Below, piece by piece: positions 27,888-35,101 of a stretch of 59,025 nt of DNA. This stretch comes from Lachnospiraceae bacterium UBA3804 (GTDB lineage: Bacteria; Bacillota; Clostridia; Lachnospirales; Lachnospiraceae). A program made the position numbers and the translations under genes. Numbering within the stretch: the stretch's first letter is position 1; every line of letters starts with the position of its first letter. The stretch covers positions 20,983-80,007 of the forward strand of contig DFEK01000010.1 in the NCBI GenBank assembly GCA_002368665.1, read 5' to 3'. Below the pieces are notes generated by a model. That model was not told where the DNA came from. It was given only the letters and a program-made list of their open reading frames with translations, and did no database searches.

Positions 27888-28943
27888 CTACCTGCTGCCT
27901 GCCACCAATTGATAGAAATTCAATCCGAATTCAATTACAATGTACACGATAAAAAGAATCATACCGATATTGCCCCATGCAAAACGCATGCCGTGCTCCA
28001 CCTGTTCTTCCGTGCGCTTAATCGTAAACTTCTTCTTAGCCAGGAAAACAATCCAAAGAATGATTCCCACCAAAACCAGCTGGCCAAAGAAGCCCATCCA
28101 GATTATAAAAGGCATCATCTTGGGGATAACCTGTGAAGCTGCTTCCATCATTCTCTGCTGCAAAGCCGGATCTCCGCCGGAGGCTAAGTACTGTGAAGAA
28201 AGTGAGGCATACTCATTCATCAGTTCCGGGTCGACGGACAGGTAGTTCTCCATGGTAAACATGGTAACTACACTTGTTGCAAGGTTCAATGTCATATGAA
28301 GAGCGATGGTATACCAGATTTTGCCGGTGCGGATGTAGATGTAGGCAAGTAATCCGCCGATTAAAGTGGTAAAGAAGAACTGCGCCAGGTTTCCGTGGGA
28401 GAGACCGAACATCAAGCCGGAGGTCAGGATGGCTGTCCATTCTCCGTACCGGTAGGTTCTGTCAATTAAAAACTTACGGAAAATAAGCTCTTCCACAATG
28501 GGTGCAAGGATTCCGGCAGTCACGATTCGAATTACCGGATTGGAGTTCATCATGATTTTTACAATTCCCGTATTGTTGCTCGGATTCAAACCGAAGGGCA
28601 GCATAACGAGGTAGTTCAAAATTGTTCCGATTACGGCGCCCACGCCGACCATACCGAACATCAGAAGCACAAAGACGATAAACTTGCCGAATTTAATGCC
28701 GTGCTTCTCCGGCACCTTGACTTCCGCGTTGCGGGTAATCAGAATCAGGATCGGAAATGCGATCAGATACAACGGAATAATAACATTGGCAAAAGAAAAC
28801 CAGCCGTTATCCGTATTGATATTAAAAACCGGTACCAAAACCATCGCCACCAAAAGTTGAATCGTGGTCGCTACCACGCCGAAGATAAAAACCGCCAGCG
28901 CGTATTTGCTGTAGGATTGCTTCATTTTTGTTTCGTTATTCAT
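27888..28943 (-). CDS. CPBP-family intramembrane metalloprotease
   Basis: A 351-residue polytopic protein with about nine hydrophobic segments. The CPBP/Rce1 signatures are present: EELIFRKFLIDR (the EExxxR glutamate pair) and FGLSHGNLAQF (second histidine motif). Members cleave prenylated or secreted peptides, or serve bacteriocin self-immunity. ATG at 28943 has GGGAGG six bases upstream. A longer open frame to 29051 would translate the promoter and operator array and is rejected. First gene of the operon with the XRE and DUF3169 genes. Confidence 0.92.
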   Translation of the reverse strand: MNNETKMKQSYSKYALAVFIFGVVATTIQLLVAMVLVPVFNINTDNGWFSFANVIIPLYLIAFPILILITRNAEVKVPEKHGIKFGKFIVFVLLMFGMVGVGAVIGTILNYLVMLPFGLNPSNNTGIVKIMMNSNPVIRIVTAGILAPIVEELIFRKFLIDRTYRYGEWTAILTSGLMFGLSHGNLAQFFFTTLIGGLLAYIYIRTGKIWYTIALHMTLNLATSVVTMFTMENYLSVDPELMNEYASLSSQYLASGGDPALQQRMMEAASQVIPKMMPFIIWMGFFGQLVLVGIILWIVFLAKKKFTIKRTEEQVEHGMRFAWGNIGMILFIVYIVIEFGLNFYQLVAGSR

Positions 28944-28980
28944 CATTTTCCTCCCGGCACACAGGCCTTGACATGATTTA

Positions 28981-29037
28981 TTGTCATCATGACAAGGTTT
29001 GTTGTCGTTATGACAATTATCCTTGTCATTTTTGGAG
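28981..29037. promoter_or_regulatory. Phased operator array before the CPBP operon
   Basis: TTGTCATCATGACAA (28981-28995) is a perfect 15-base palindrome; TTGTCGTTATGACAA (29002-29016) is a near copy, and TTGTCAT with a decayed second half starts at 29023. The centres are 21 bases apart (28988, 29009, 29030), two helical turns each. They lie between the -10 box and the ribosome site. Confidence 0.75.
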
Positions 29038-29064
29038 TATAGCATTGACAAATAAAGTTGTCAA
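29036..29064 (-). promoter_or_regulatory. Strong promoter of the CPBP-XRE-DUF3169 operon
   Basis: TTGACA (29059-29064), 17 bases, TATACT (29036-29041) with an extended TGC. An inverted repeat ATTGACAA/TTGTCAAT (29044-29065) spans the -35 and spacer and shares the TTGTCA core with the downstream operators. Confidence 0.8.
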
Positions 29065-29075
29065 TAGGTTGGCCT

Positions 29076-29107
29076 CAAAAAAATAAAAACCCGCCGGTTG
29101 GCGGGTT
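29076..29107 (-). terminator. Terminator of the thioesterase gene
   Basis: AACCCGCC and GGCGGGTT pair around a four-base loop (29088-29107); on the minus strand a run of TTTTTATTTTTTT follows. Confidence 0.85.
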
Positions 29108-29129
29108 AATACTCTAAATTTCGCTATGC

Positions 29130-29555
29130 TTACAGGGAATTGGCTTCCGACTGCTCTTTCAAAGCGGCAAAAAATTCCGGATAATCCCTGTCTATGCGGA
29201 CAATTTTGCCCTCAGGAGATACGAAGCAGTGCTCGCTGGATGCACTGCAGCAAACAACACTTCGCTGGTTGATCATTTTATAACGAAGACGAAGTCTTGC
29301 AAAACTGATATCCTCCACCAAAACACTGATGCGAAGTTCATCGGCAAATGTGGTGGGGACTTTGTACTGACATTCCACTTTGGTTACCGGTGAAACCACT
29401 CCCATATCTTCCAGTTTGGCATATTCGTATCCAAGCTGCGCCATGAAATCGATTCTGGCCTCTTCCATGAAGCGGATATAGTTGGAGTGATGGGTAATTC
29501 CCATGCGGTCGGTTTCGTAGTACTGGACTTTGTGGACGTAAGGCTTAATTTCCAT
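29130..29555 (-). CDS. Acyl-CoA thioesterase of the 4-hydroxybenzoyl-CoA thioesterase family
   Basis: A 141-residue hotdog-fold enzyme (YbgC/FadM type) that hydrolyses acyl-CoA thioesters. The signature VQYYETDRMGITHHSNYIRF carries the catalytic Asp with the following His; EEARIDFM and RLRYKMINQ continue the fold. Its physiological substrate cannot be told from sequence. It has its own promoter and terminator, so it is a single-gene unit. Confidence 0.92.
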   Translation of the reverse strand: MEIKPYVHKVQYYETDRMGITHHSNYIRFMEEARIDFMAQLGYEYAKLEDMGVVSPVTKVECQYKVPTTFADELRISVLVEDISFARLRLRYKMINQRSVVCCSASSEHCFVSPEGKIVRIDRDYPEFFAALKEQSEANSL

Positions 29556-29615
29556 GGTTTGTTCCTCTCAAATCATTCCAATCATTTCCGGATTGTCCGT
29601 CCGGAACACCTTCTC

Positions 29616-29644
29616 ATCATAACGGATTTCACATGGAATTTCAA
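29616..29644 (-). promoter_or_regulatory. Promoter of the thioesterase gene
   Basis: TTGAAA (29639-29644), 17 bases, TATGAT (29616-29621). The leader contains an inverted repeat TTCCGGA/TCCGGAA (29586-29606). Confidence 0.6.
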
Positions 29645-29672
29645 TTCCCGAACCGGGAGAGATGAAAGACAT

Positions 29673-30020
29673 GAAAAAAGGAAACTGCATTGACGATGAT
29701 CATCGATAATATTATCCAATGCGGTTTCCTCTTTCCTTTTTCCAATTGATATATGCAGTGCCGATTGCTTTCACCAACCTGCCGGCTTCCAAGTCGTCCT
29801 TCCGCTTCCGTTCGGTCTGTCGACCTTCGCTCCTCTCGCCTTCGCTGTTACAGAAATGTTGTTCACAAGACAATGTCACTTATCTTTAGTGGTAGTTTTC
29901 AGCAAAGATGAAATTCGTTCCGGCGCATCCCTCCCGAAACCTTCGGGATTCGTCTTCGTCCAACTGACCGACTACTGACTTTCGCGCAACTCATTTATCT
30001 TTTGTATCTTAACTATATCA
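29673..30020 (-). other. Unassigned element: long hairpin plus possible gene remnant or RNA
   Basis: Most of the 684-base gap 29556-30239. At its left is a long imperfect hairpin (29673-29692 against 29718-29736) whose loop holds the palindrome CGATGATCATCG. To the right the minus strand has a short open frame starting MSCAKVSSRSVGRRRIPK (start at about 29994) and, further on, a frame with KRKDDLEAGRLVKAIGTAYI without a start. A perfect hairpin TCCCGAA/TTCGGGA lies at 29932-29948. Nothing matches a family I know; a decayed mobile element or a structured RNA are both possible. Confidence 0.3.
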
Positions 30021-30176
30021 CCTTTTTGGAGAAAAAAAAGGGGTTTTACACCAACTAAAAATGAACTGACACGAATAAAATAACCTCGTATTTGACACAA
30101 AAAAACATACAATTTCTAGTGGGTGAGACATGTCAAAACGCTATATATACAAGGCATTCCGACCCGATCCGCAGTT

Positions 30177-30204
30177 TTGATTTCCGCCGGATTCGTGATA
30201 CAAT
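30177..30204 (+). promoter_or_regulatory. Promoter of the MATE-fusion gene
   Basis: TTGATT (30177-30182), 16 bases, TACAAT (30199-30204) preceded by TGA (extended -10). Confidence 0.55.
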
Positions 30205-30239
30205 GAATTTAAATAAAACCTGTTGCAGAGGTTAGGAAA

Positions 30240-32009
30240 ATGAGAAAAAATCAAAGCATCATCAACAAACTCTATAAAGGTTCCGTCGTCGGGTTCATCG
30301 CTGCCGCCGTAGCCGCTTTGCTCGGCGTTTTGATCGACGGAATCGTCATCGGGCGCTTCCTTGGCCCCGACAGTATGGCTGCCTACAGCCTTGTAACGCC
30401 GATTGTCAATTTAACATCCGTTTTCAGCGGAGTTTTCTCCACCGGCGCCCAGGTAATTTGCGCCGAAAGGATCGGTGCGGGCGATGTCAAAGGTACGCGT
30501 AGAGCTTTTTCCATATGTATGGTCGCAACGGTTGCCGTATCCGTCCTGCTGGTAGCATCCATTTTACTGTTCCGTGACAGAATCGCCGTTCTGCTCGGCG
30601 CAACCGGAAATTCGGCCTATCTATTGAAAGACGCTTCCGAATATATGCTGGGGCTTTCGTTTTCCCTTCCCCTTCTGATCATGCTGTTTGAATTTAACAC
30701 CCTGATGCGCCTTGACGGTGATGCGAACCGCGTCATCATTGCGGTCGGAACCATGACTTTTCTGGATATTGCAGGCGATCTCCTCAACGCTTTGGTGTTC
30801 AAAAAAGGCATGCTCGGCATGGGCCTTGCCACCACATTCAGCTATCTGGTGGCGATTATCATACTGTTCTTCCACTTTGCAAAGAAAGATATCCTGCTGA
30901 AGTTTTCCTTTAAAGGCCTCAGGTGGTCGGATTTACGGGATATTCTCGCCACGGGATCCTCATCGGCCGTCGGAAACGGCTCCGCCGTTCTGCGTAATAC
31001 CACACTAAACCACATCATGGTGGCAACCGTGCTTTCCGGAACCGCCGTCGGCGCCTTCGGTGTTGTCAATTCCATCATCGGATTTGCCCAGTGCGTCATG
31101 ATCGGCGTGGGCTTAACCACTTCCATGATTGCGGGTATGATTCTGGGAGAACAGGACCGTTCTTCCTTAAAAGAGCTGGTCAAAACCACCCTAATTGCCG
31201 GAATCGTAATCGGTGCGATTGTTACCGTTCCGCTGTTTATCCTGGCAAAACCCGTCGCCGCGGCGTTCGGCAATAAAGACGGTGCCGAAATGGTGGCTCT
31301 GGCCGCCAGAGGAATCCGCATTTACTCCGTAAGCATCATTCTGTACGGCTTAAACAATGCTTTCGTAAACTATATGCAGGGGCTCCGAAGAATGGGCTAT
31401 TCCATCGTATTCTGTTTTCTGCAGAATTTCCTCTTCATCGCCATTCCCGCGCTGTCTTTGGCAGGCGTATGGGATACGGATGCGGTCTGGTTTGCGTTTA
31501 TTATCGGAGAATGTGCCACCATGCTCTCCATCTTTATCCTTGCGGGAATCCATAAGAAGGGCTTTCCGTTTAGGATCAAGGACTTTCTGTTTGTCCCGAA
31601 AACCTTCGGTGTTCCGGAAAGCGAGAGCTTCGAAGTATCCATAAACGACATAAGCGAAGTTCCCTCCGCCTCCCTTGCGGTCCGCGATTTCTGCGCAGGC
31701 AAAGGAGCAACGAAAAAAGAGCAACTGCTGCTGTCGCTCTTTACGGAAGAAATCGGTAACAATATCGCTAATTACGGCTTCGAGGAAGGTAAGGGCCAAA
31801 GCCTCGACATCCGCGTCATCCACGCTCCAGACGGCTGGATTTTGAGGCTTCGTGATAACTGCAAAATGTTCGACCCCACGGACTGGGTAAACCAGCATCA
31901 GGGCGACGATCCCGCCAAAAACATTGGCATCCGCATGGTCTGCAACATGGCTAAAGAATCAAATTACCTAAATTCCATGGATTTAAATGTGCTGACGTTG
32001 AAGATATGA
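30240..32009 (+). CDS. MATE-family transporter fused to an ATPase-like (HATPase) domain
   Basis: Residues 1 to about 445 form a MATE multidrug or metabolite exporter with twelve hydrophobic helices (KGSVVGFIAAAVAALLGVLI, LMRLDGDANRVI, GLTTSMIAGMILGEQ). Residues about 460-589 look like the GHKL ATPase fold of anti-sigma kinases such as RsbW: N-box LFTEEIGNNIANYGF, a G1-like LRDNCKMFDP and a G2-like NIGIRMVCNMA. The G1 box lacks the usual DxGxG glycines, so ATP binding may be altered. The fusion is unusual because MATE proteins run on ion gradients. The gene stands alone. Confidence 0.88.
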   Translation: MRKNQSIINKLYKGSVVGFIAAAVAALLGVLIDGIVIGRFLGPDSMAAYSLVTPIVNLTSVFSGVFSTGAQVICAERIGAGDVKGTRRAFSICMVATVAVSVLLVASILLFRDRIAVLLGATGNSAYLLKDASEYMLGLSFSLPLLIMLFEFNTLMRLDGDANRVIIAVGTMTFLDIAGDLLNALVFKKGMLGMGLATTFSYLVAIIILFFHFAKKDILLKFSFKGLRWSDLRDILATGSSSAVGNGSAVLRNTTLNHIMVATVLSGTAVGAFGVVNSIIGFAQCVMIGVGLTTSMIAGMILGEQDRSSLKELVKTTLIAGIVIGAIVTVPLFILAKPVAAAFGNKDGAEMVALAARGIRIYSVSIILYGLNNAFVNYMQGLRRMGYSIVFCFLQNFLFIAIPALSLAGVWDTDAVWFAFIIGECATMLSIFILAGIHKKGFPFRIKDFLFVPKTFGVPESESFEVSINDISEVPSASLAVRDFCAGKGATKKEQLLLSLFTEEIGNNIANYGFEEGKGQSLDIRVIHAPDGWILRLRDNCKMFDPTDWVNQHQGDDPAKNIGIRMVCNMAKESNYLNSMDLNVLTLKI

Positions 32010-32032
32010 TATGACCCTTGGGACCTGGTGGT

Positions 32033-32470
32033 TCATTTTTCCACAGGTTCTCCATACTCCCGTTTCATAGCCTTTGTGGAGATAACCCATTGTTTGCCGT
32101 ATTTGCATGCATCTACTCCATTCACCAGTTTCCCATAGGAAATCGCTTTGCGTAAGGTACTCTCATTTAATCCCCATAGTTCCGTTGCATCGGTAAATGC
32201 CATAAGGCCGTCAAAAGGAGTTTCAACCCTTTTACCGTTTTCGAAAAGCTCGTCGCACGATAAGTCCAACTCATCATTCCATACGATACCGTAACCACCC
32301 TGATCCACTTTTACACGGTAGAACAATTCCGAGTTCCTCTTAAATTCTTGAAAACCCGGCCAGATTTTAAACAGCGGTTTAACGTCATATGTCTTTGTAA
32401 TCCCCTCAGCAAATTGCACACTAAGGCAATAGTCCGGAAGAGCATTCACTGATTTTACTTTATGAAACAT
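32033..32470 (-). CDS. DUF2442 protein with a C-terminal helix-turn-helix-like region
   Basis: A 145-residue protein. Residues 1-80 match DUF2442 (VKSVNALPDYCLSVQFAEG, YDVKPLF, and GGYGIVWNDELDLSCDELFE). The C-terminal 55 residues (DATELWGLNESTLRKAISYG, and KQWVISTKAMKREYGEP) resemble an excisionase/MerR-type DNA-binding fold that reads WGLNESTLRKAI as the recognition part. It follows the DUF4160 gene by 13 bases with a GGAGGTG site. Pairs of these two families are widespread and have been suggested as toxin-antitoxin modules; that is not proven here. Confidence 0.85.
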   Translation of the reverse strand: MFHKVKSVNALPDYCLSVQFAEGITKTYDVKPLFKIWPGFQEFKRNSELFYRVKVDQGGYGIVWNDELDLSCDELFENGKRVETPFDGLMAFTDATELWGLNESTLRKAISYGKLVNGVDACKYGKQWVISTKAMKREYGEPVEK

Positions 32471-32483
32471 ATAAACACCTCCT

Positions 32484-32738
32484 CTATTCCAATGGAGAAA
32501 TCACCCTAAACTCCTGCGTTTCCCACATCTCCAGAAGTTCCTGCCTATGAATAACAAGCCATTCTTTTACCAATGACAATGCTTTCGGAGAAATACTTCC
32601 ATCAAGTACATCTCCGCTTTTTATCTCAATTTCAGCAACATTTCCGCCATATGATGCGTGTATGTGTGGTGGATTATGCTCCGCCAACTGAAAATACATG
32701 CGAATTACAATACCATAGAATTTCGATAAAATTGGCAT
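32484..32738 (-). CDS. DUF4160-family protein
   Basis: An 84-residue protein typical of DUF4160: ISKFYGI-like opening (LSKFYGIVIRMYF), the HNPPHIHASYGG motif, and VKEWLVIHRQELLEMWE. The PPHIHA histidines are the conserved mark. Function unknown; encoded first in an operon with the DUF2442/HTH gene under a promoter carrying a perfect palindrome. AAGGAGGAAGAAT precedes its ATG. Confidence 0.9.
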   Translation of the reverse strand: MPILSKFYGIVIRMYFQLAEHNPPHIHASYGGNVAEIEIKSGDVLDGSISPKALSLVKEWLVIHRQELLEMWETQEFRVISPLE

Positions 32739-32751
32739 ATTCTTCCTCCTT

Positions 32752-32779
32752 ATTATATCACGATACCGTGATATTGCAA
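32752..32779 (-). promoter_or_regulatory. Promoter with built-in palindromic operator of the DUF4160-DUF2442 pair
   Basis: TTGCAA (32774-32779), a 16-base spacer, TATAAT (32752-32757). The perfect inverted repeat ATATCACG-ATAC-CGTGATAT (32755-32774) fills the spacer and touches both boxes, so a bound protein would block polymerase. TTGCAA is its own complement, and on the plus strand TTTAAT (32797-32802) lies 17 bases from it. Confidence 0.8.
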
Positions 32780-32804
32780 ATATAAAATAGTATCTGTTTA
32801 ATAA

Positions 32805-32988
32805 TCAATAAGATATGTTCTAATTGCAGGAATAATCCGAAAGGATGATAACCATCCCCGGTGCCGGGAACCCGGCATAAGAGTTTATCCTGATAGCGAG
32901 ATAACTCGCCTTTGTGAGTGCATCATAACATCTGCGTAAAACTACCGCAATCCCATTTCCCACATTCCCGGGAAAATCGCGATTTTTC
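32805..32988 (+). ncRNA. Candidate structured RNA (three hairpins and a terminator-like end)
   Basis: Within the 32739-33087 gap: hairpins GGATG/CATCC (32843-32857), TGCCGGG-AA-CCCGGCA (32862-32877) and GCGAG-ATAA-CTCGC (32896-32909) follow one another, and AAAATCGCGATTTTT (32973-32987) could end a transcript. The promoter-like boxes at 32774 and 32797 would start it. No known RNA family recognised. Confidence 0.35.
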
Positions 32989-33003
32989 TACGTATTGCAC
33001 AAA

Positions 33004-33035
33004 GAAAATGAAAAGCGGGCGAATAAATCGCCCGC
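33004..33035 (-). terminator. Terminator of the acetyltransferase operon
   Basis: GCGGGCGA and TCGCCCGC pair around a five-base loop (33014-33035); TTTTCATTTTC follows on the minus strand. Confidence 0.75.
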
Positions 33036-33087
33036 CGGATATTGATTTTACTGGGTTTTCATTTGTCAAAAGAATCCGATTAACCGC

Positions 33088-33369
33088 TTACTCCAATCCC
33101 CTGTTCAACACTTCATTATACTTTGCATTGGCTTCTTCGCTTGCCTTTTTATCCCGCCAGTTCTGAATATCCGAGCAGATGGCGAGCATTTCGTCCACGA
33201 CAAGTTCGACCTTGACCGGCTTTACGTATTGCAGGTAGGATGTCATCCTAGACATAGCTTTCGGGCTTCCGAGGTTTTTGGCAAGCTCGTCCGCAAGTTC
33301 CGCCGGGTGTCCGAGAGATACCAGTGCATCCGTCATTTTCTGTTTTTCATAAGACCATTCGTTCAACAT
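33088..33369 (-). CDS. Small uncharacterised protein
   Basis: A 93-residue, probably all-helical cytoplasmic protein (MLNEWSYEKQ at the start, then LGHPAELADELAKNLGSPKA and ICSDIQNWRDKKASEEANAK). I recognise no family. ATG at 33369 has GGAG six bases upstream; an upstream TTG at 33381 is not needed. It is the last gene of a three-gene unit with the 57-residue gene and the acetyltransferase, followed by a good terminator. Confidence 0.65.
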   Translation of the reverse strand: MLNEWSYEKQKMTDALVSLGHPAELADELAKNLGSPKAMSRMTSYLQYVKPVKVELVVDEMLAICSDIQNWRDKKASEEANAKYNEVLNRGLE

Positions 33370-33420
33370 ATCCGTCTCCAATAAATGAACGGCATCGTCC
33401 TTTTACGAAACCGCCATTCT

Positions 33421-33594
33421 TTACTCAAGCATATACTGCAACATCTCATACTTCACCACGGTGCCCTCCGAAATGGATTCCGGTAGAAGCGCACGAGCCA
33501 CAAGCTTGTCTTCGGCGTTTGGATCATCCACCTGCGCAAGATGCGCATAGTCTCCGTCAATCTGTGTAACCTTGTAATAAACCGTTTCAAACAT
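33421..33594 (-). CDS. 57-residue conserved-looking small protein
   Basis: A short gene reading MFETVYYKVTQIDGDYAHLA at the start, with a middle VDDPNAEDKLVARALLP and the end KYEMLQYMLE. AAGGAG lies about six bases before the ATG at 33594 (a second ATG is at 33597). The start overlaps the stop of the acetyltransferase gene, so it is translationally coupled, and the codon pattern is clean. The beta-strand-like alternation suggests a small beta barrel. I do not recognise the family. Confidence 0.7.
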   Translation of the reverse strand: MFETVYYKVTQIDGDYAHLAQVDDPNAEDKLVARALLPESISEGTVVKYEMLQYMLE

Positions 33595-34207
33595 CATATT
33601 CTCCTTCGTATTCGTTAAAAGTATCCGCCTCCGTAATCTCGCGGATTACGCGGCATGGGTTGCCGACGGCAAGGCTGTTCGGCGGGATGTTTCTTACAAC
33701 AACGCTGCCGGCGCCGATCACGGAACCTGCTCCGATGGTAACACCTCCGCAGATGGTCACGTTTCCGCCAAGCCAGCAGTTATCTTCAATCGTAATCGGC
33801 TTACCGTATTCATGATCGGTTAACACACCGTCCTTTCGGTAGAAACAGTTCCGGTCCTGCCATCTGAGCGGATGAAGCGGCGTCAGAATGGAAACATTCG
33901 GACCGATGAAAACATTGCTTCCGATCTTCACCGGGCACGTATCCAATATGGTCAGGTTGAAATTCGCATACGAATAATCCCCAATTTCGGTAAAACATCC
34001 GTAATCCACCTGAATCGGTCCCTGCAGATTCACACCCTTTCCCATCTTCGAGAAAAGTTCTTTTAAAATCTCCGCCCGCTTCTCTTCCTCTGTCTCAGGT
34101 GTCATATTGTATTCATTCGACAGTCGATGCGCCTTGATGCGAAGTTCAACAAGCTCCTTATCGTTCGGATCATACAACTTGCCGCTTAACATATACTCTT
34201 TTTCCAT
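33587..34207 (-). CDS. Maltose/galactoside-type O-acetyltransferase
   Basis: A 206-residue hexapeptide-repeat acetyltransferase (LacA/Maa type) that would acetylate a sugar hydroxyl with acetyl-CoA. The N-terminal Mac domain (MLSGKLYDPNDKELVELRIK) is followed by left-handed beta-helix repeats: VDYGCFTEIGDYSYANFN, IGSNVFIGPNVSI with the catalytic His in LTPLHPLRWQDR, and GNVTICGGVTIGAGSVIGAG. Sugar acceptor unknown. Promoter TTGAAT-17-TATGAT lies about 45 bases upstream. Confidence 0.93.
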   Translation of the reverse strand: MEKEYMLSGKLYDPNDKELVELRIKAHRLSNEYNMTPETEEEKRAEILKELFSKMGKGVNLQGPIQVDYGCFTEIGDYSYANFNLTILDTCPVKIGSNVFIGPNVSILTPLHPLRWQDRNCFYRKDGVLTDHEYGKPITIEDNCWLGGNVTICGGVTIGAGSVIGAGSVVVRNIPPNSLAVGNPCRVIREITEADTFNEYEGEYDV

Positions 34208-34252
34208 ATAGCCTTATCCTCTGTTGTATTTGTTCAGACAGTCTTGTTTAGA

Positions 34253-34281
34253 ATCATAGCATTGAAAGACATGCAATTCAA
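34253..34281 (-). promoter_or_regulatory. Promoter of the acetyltransferase operon
   Basis: TTGAAT (34276-34281), 17 bases, TATGAT (34253-34258) with an extended TGC. Confidence 0.6.
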
Positions 34282-34353
34282 TAACCAAATCAAAAAGCAG
34301 GCTGCTCGTGTCAAATAGTTTTATTTTTCAAGAGAGTTCAAAAGAATGTGCTA

Positions 34354-34382
34354 TTGACATCTCTTCTAGAGTTTGATAGTAT
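34354..34382 (+). promoter_or_regulatory. Strong plus-strand promoter facing the end of the 34417-34941 gene
   Basis: A perfect TTGACA (34354-34359), 17 bases, TAGTAT (34377-34382) with TGA in front. No plus-strand gene follows; a terminator lies about 60 bases on. Confidence 0.6.
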
Positions 34383-34388
34383 TCTTGG

Positions 34389-34450
34389 AAAGAAGCGGGT
34401 TTTTTACCGTACAGTCTTATGACTCAAGCGGGCTACTCGCTTCTTTTTTT
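34389..34450 (+). ncRNA. Candidate short antisense RNA
   Basis: Predicted transcript of about 60 bases from the TTGACA/TAGTAT promoter to the T run at 34444-34450. AAGCG/CGCTT (34426-34442) can form the terminator; AGAAGCG (34391-34397) can pair with the same CGCTTCT, so two folds compete. It overlaps the last 34 bases of the opposite gene (34417-34941), so it is antisense to its 3' end. It may merely be a shared terminator. Confidence 0.4.
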
Positions 34451-34941
34451 ATACTTATGAAATCATAGAGATACTTCTTTTTATCCTCTGCATGTCTTAC
34501 GAGCATTACGGCTTTATATATATTATATCTCTCTACTTTCCCCGACCTGTCATTATAAACCGGCAACGCAAAACGAACGTCGTACCTATACCAACCATAT
34601 TTTGCGTCCTGTTCATGTTTCCGTTTTTTATTCTCATTAAAAACTCTGTTGGTTGCAATTTGGATTAATTCCGGAACAATCTGCGAGGCATTTGCCTTTG
34701 CCTTCGCCACAGGCCCCTTTAATCCGATTCTACTCTCCGAATTGGCAAACTCATCCGGAAAATCAGTAGAGATGAAAACTTTCTCACAGGTTTCTTCAAT
34801 TTCGTAAAACTCCCCCACATACTCTTTTAAAAGACTCTCAACTTCTTTCCACTCCTCTCTTTTACCTTTGAATCTTATGTCATTAATAAGAACAAATCTG
34901 GTACCATCCAGATCTTTGATCAAATTTATATTTCTATCCAA
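34417..34941 (-). CDS. Probable LPD3-like domain protein (mobile-element polyvalent-protein fragment)
   Basis: A 174-residue soluble protein starting at TTG 34941, which has a perfect AAGGAGG six bases upstream; the longer frame to 35043 starts with an unrelated hydrophobic stretch and crosses this ribosome site. The C-terminal half (KKRKHEQDAKYGWYRYDVRF, LPVYNDRSGKVERYNIYKA, VRHAEDKKKYLYDFISIKKE) reminds me of the LPD3 domains found in phage and conjugative polyvalent proteins, usually at the ends of much larger proteins. The identity is from memory and tentative. Here it is a stand-alone gene. Confidence 0.55.
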   Translation of the reverse strand: MDRNINLIKDLDGTRFVLINDIRFKGKREEWKEVESLLKEYVGEFYEIEETCEKVFISTDFPDEFANSESRIGLKGPVAKAKANASQIVPELIQIATNRVFNENKKRKHEQDAKYGWYRYDVRFALPVYNDRSGKVERYNIYKAVMLVRHAEDKKKYLYDFISIKKEASSPLES

Positions 34942-35101
34942 AGTAATCCTCCTTTCAAAATAGAAAAACGACAAAATAGCATTATGCATTAAACCAAGCA
35001 ACAAAATAACTGGAAAAATCTGGACGAATGTCCGGAACTGCACTGAACAGTGCGTGTTGAAATCATATCATCAATATGAATATTTGTAAAGATACACCAA
35101 C

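Noticed and set aside
28944..29051. Longer N-terminus of the CPBP protease with Asn/Asp/Cys/His-rich residues
   Set aside because: The extension translates the promoter and operator repeats; the ribosome site at 28950-28955 fixes the start downstream.
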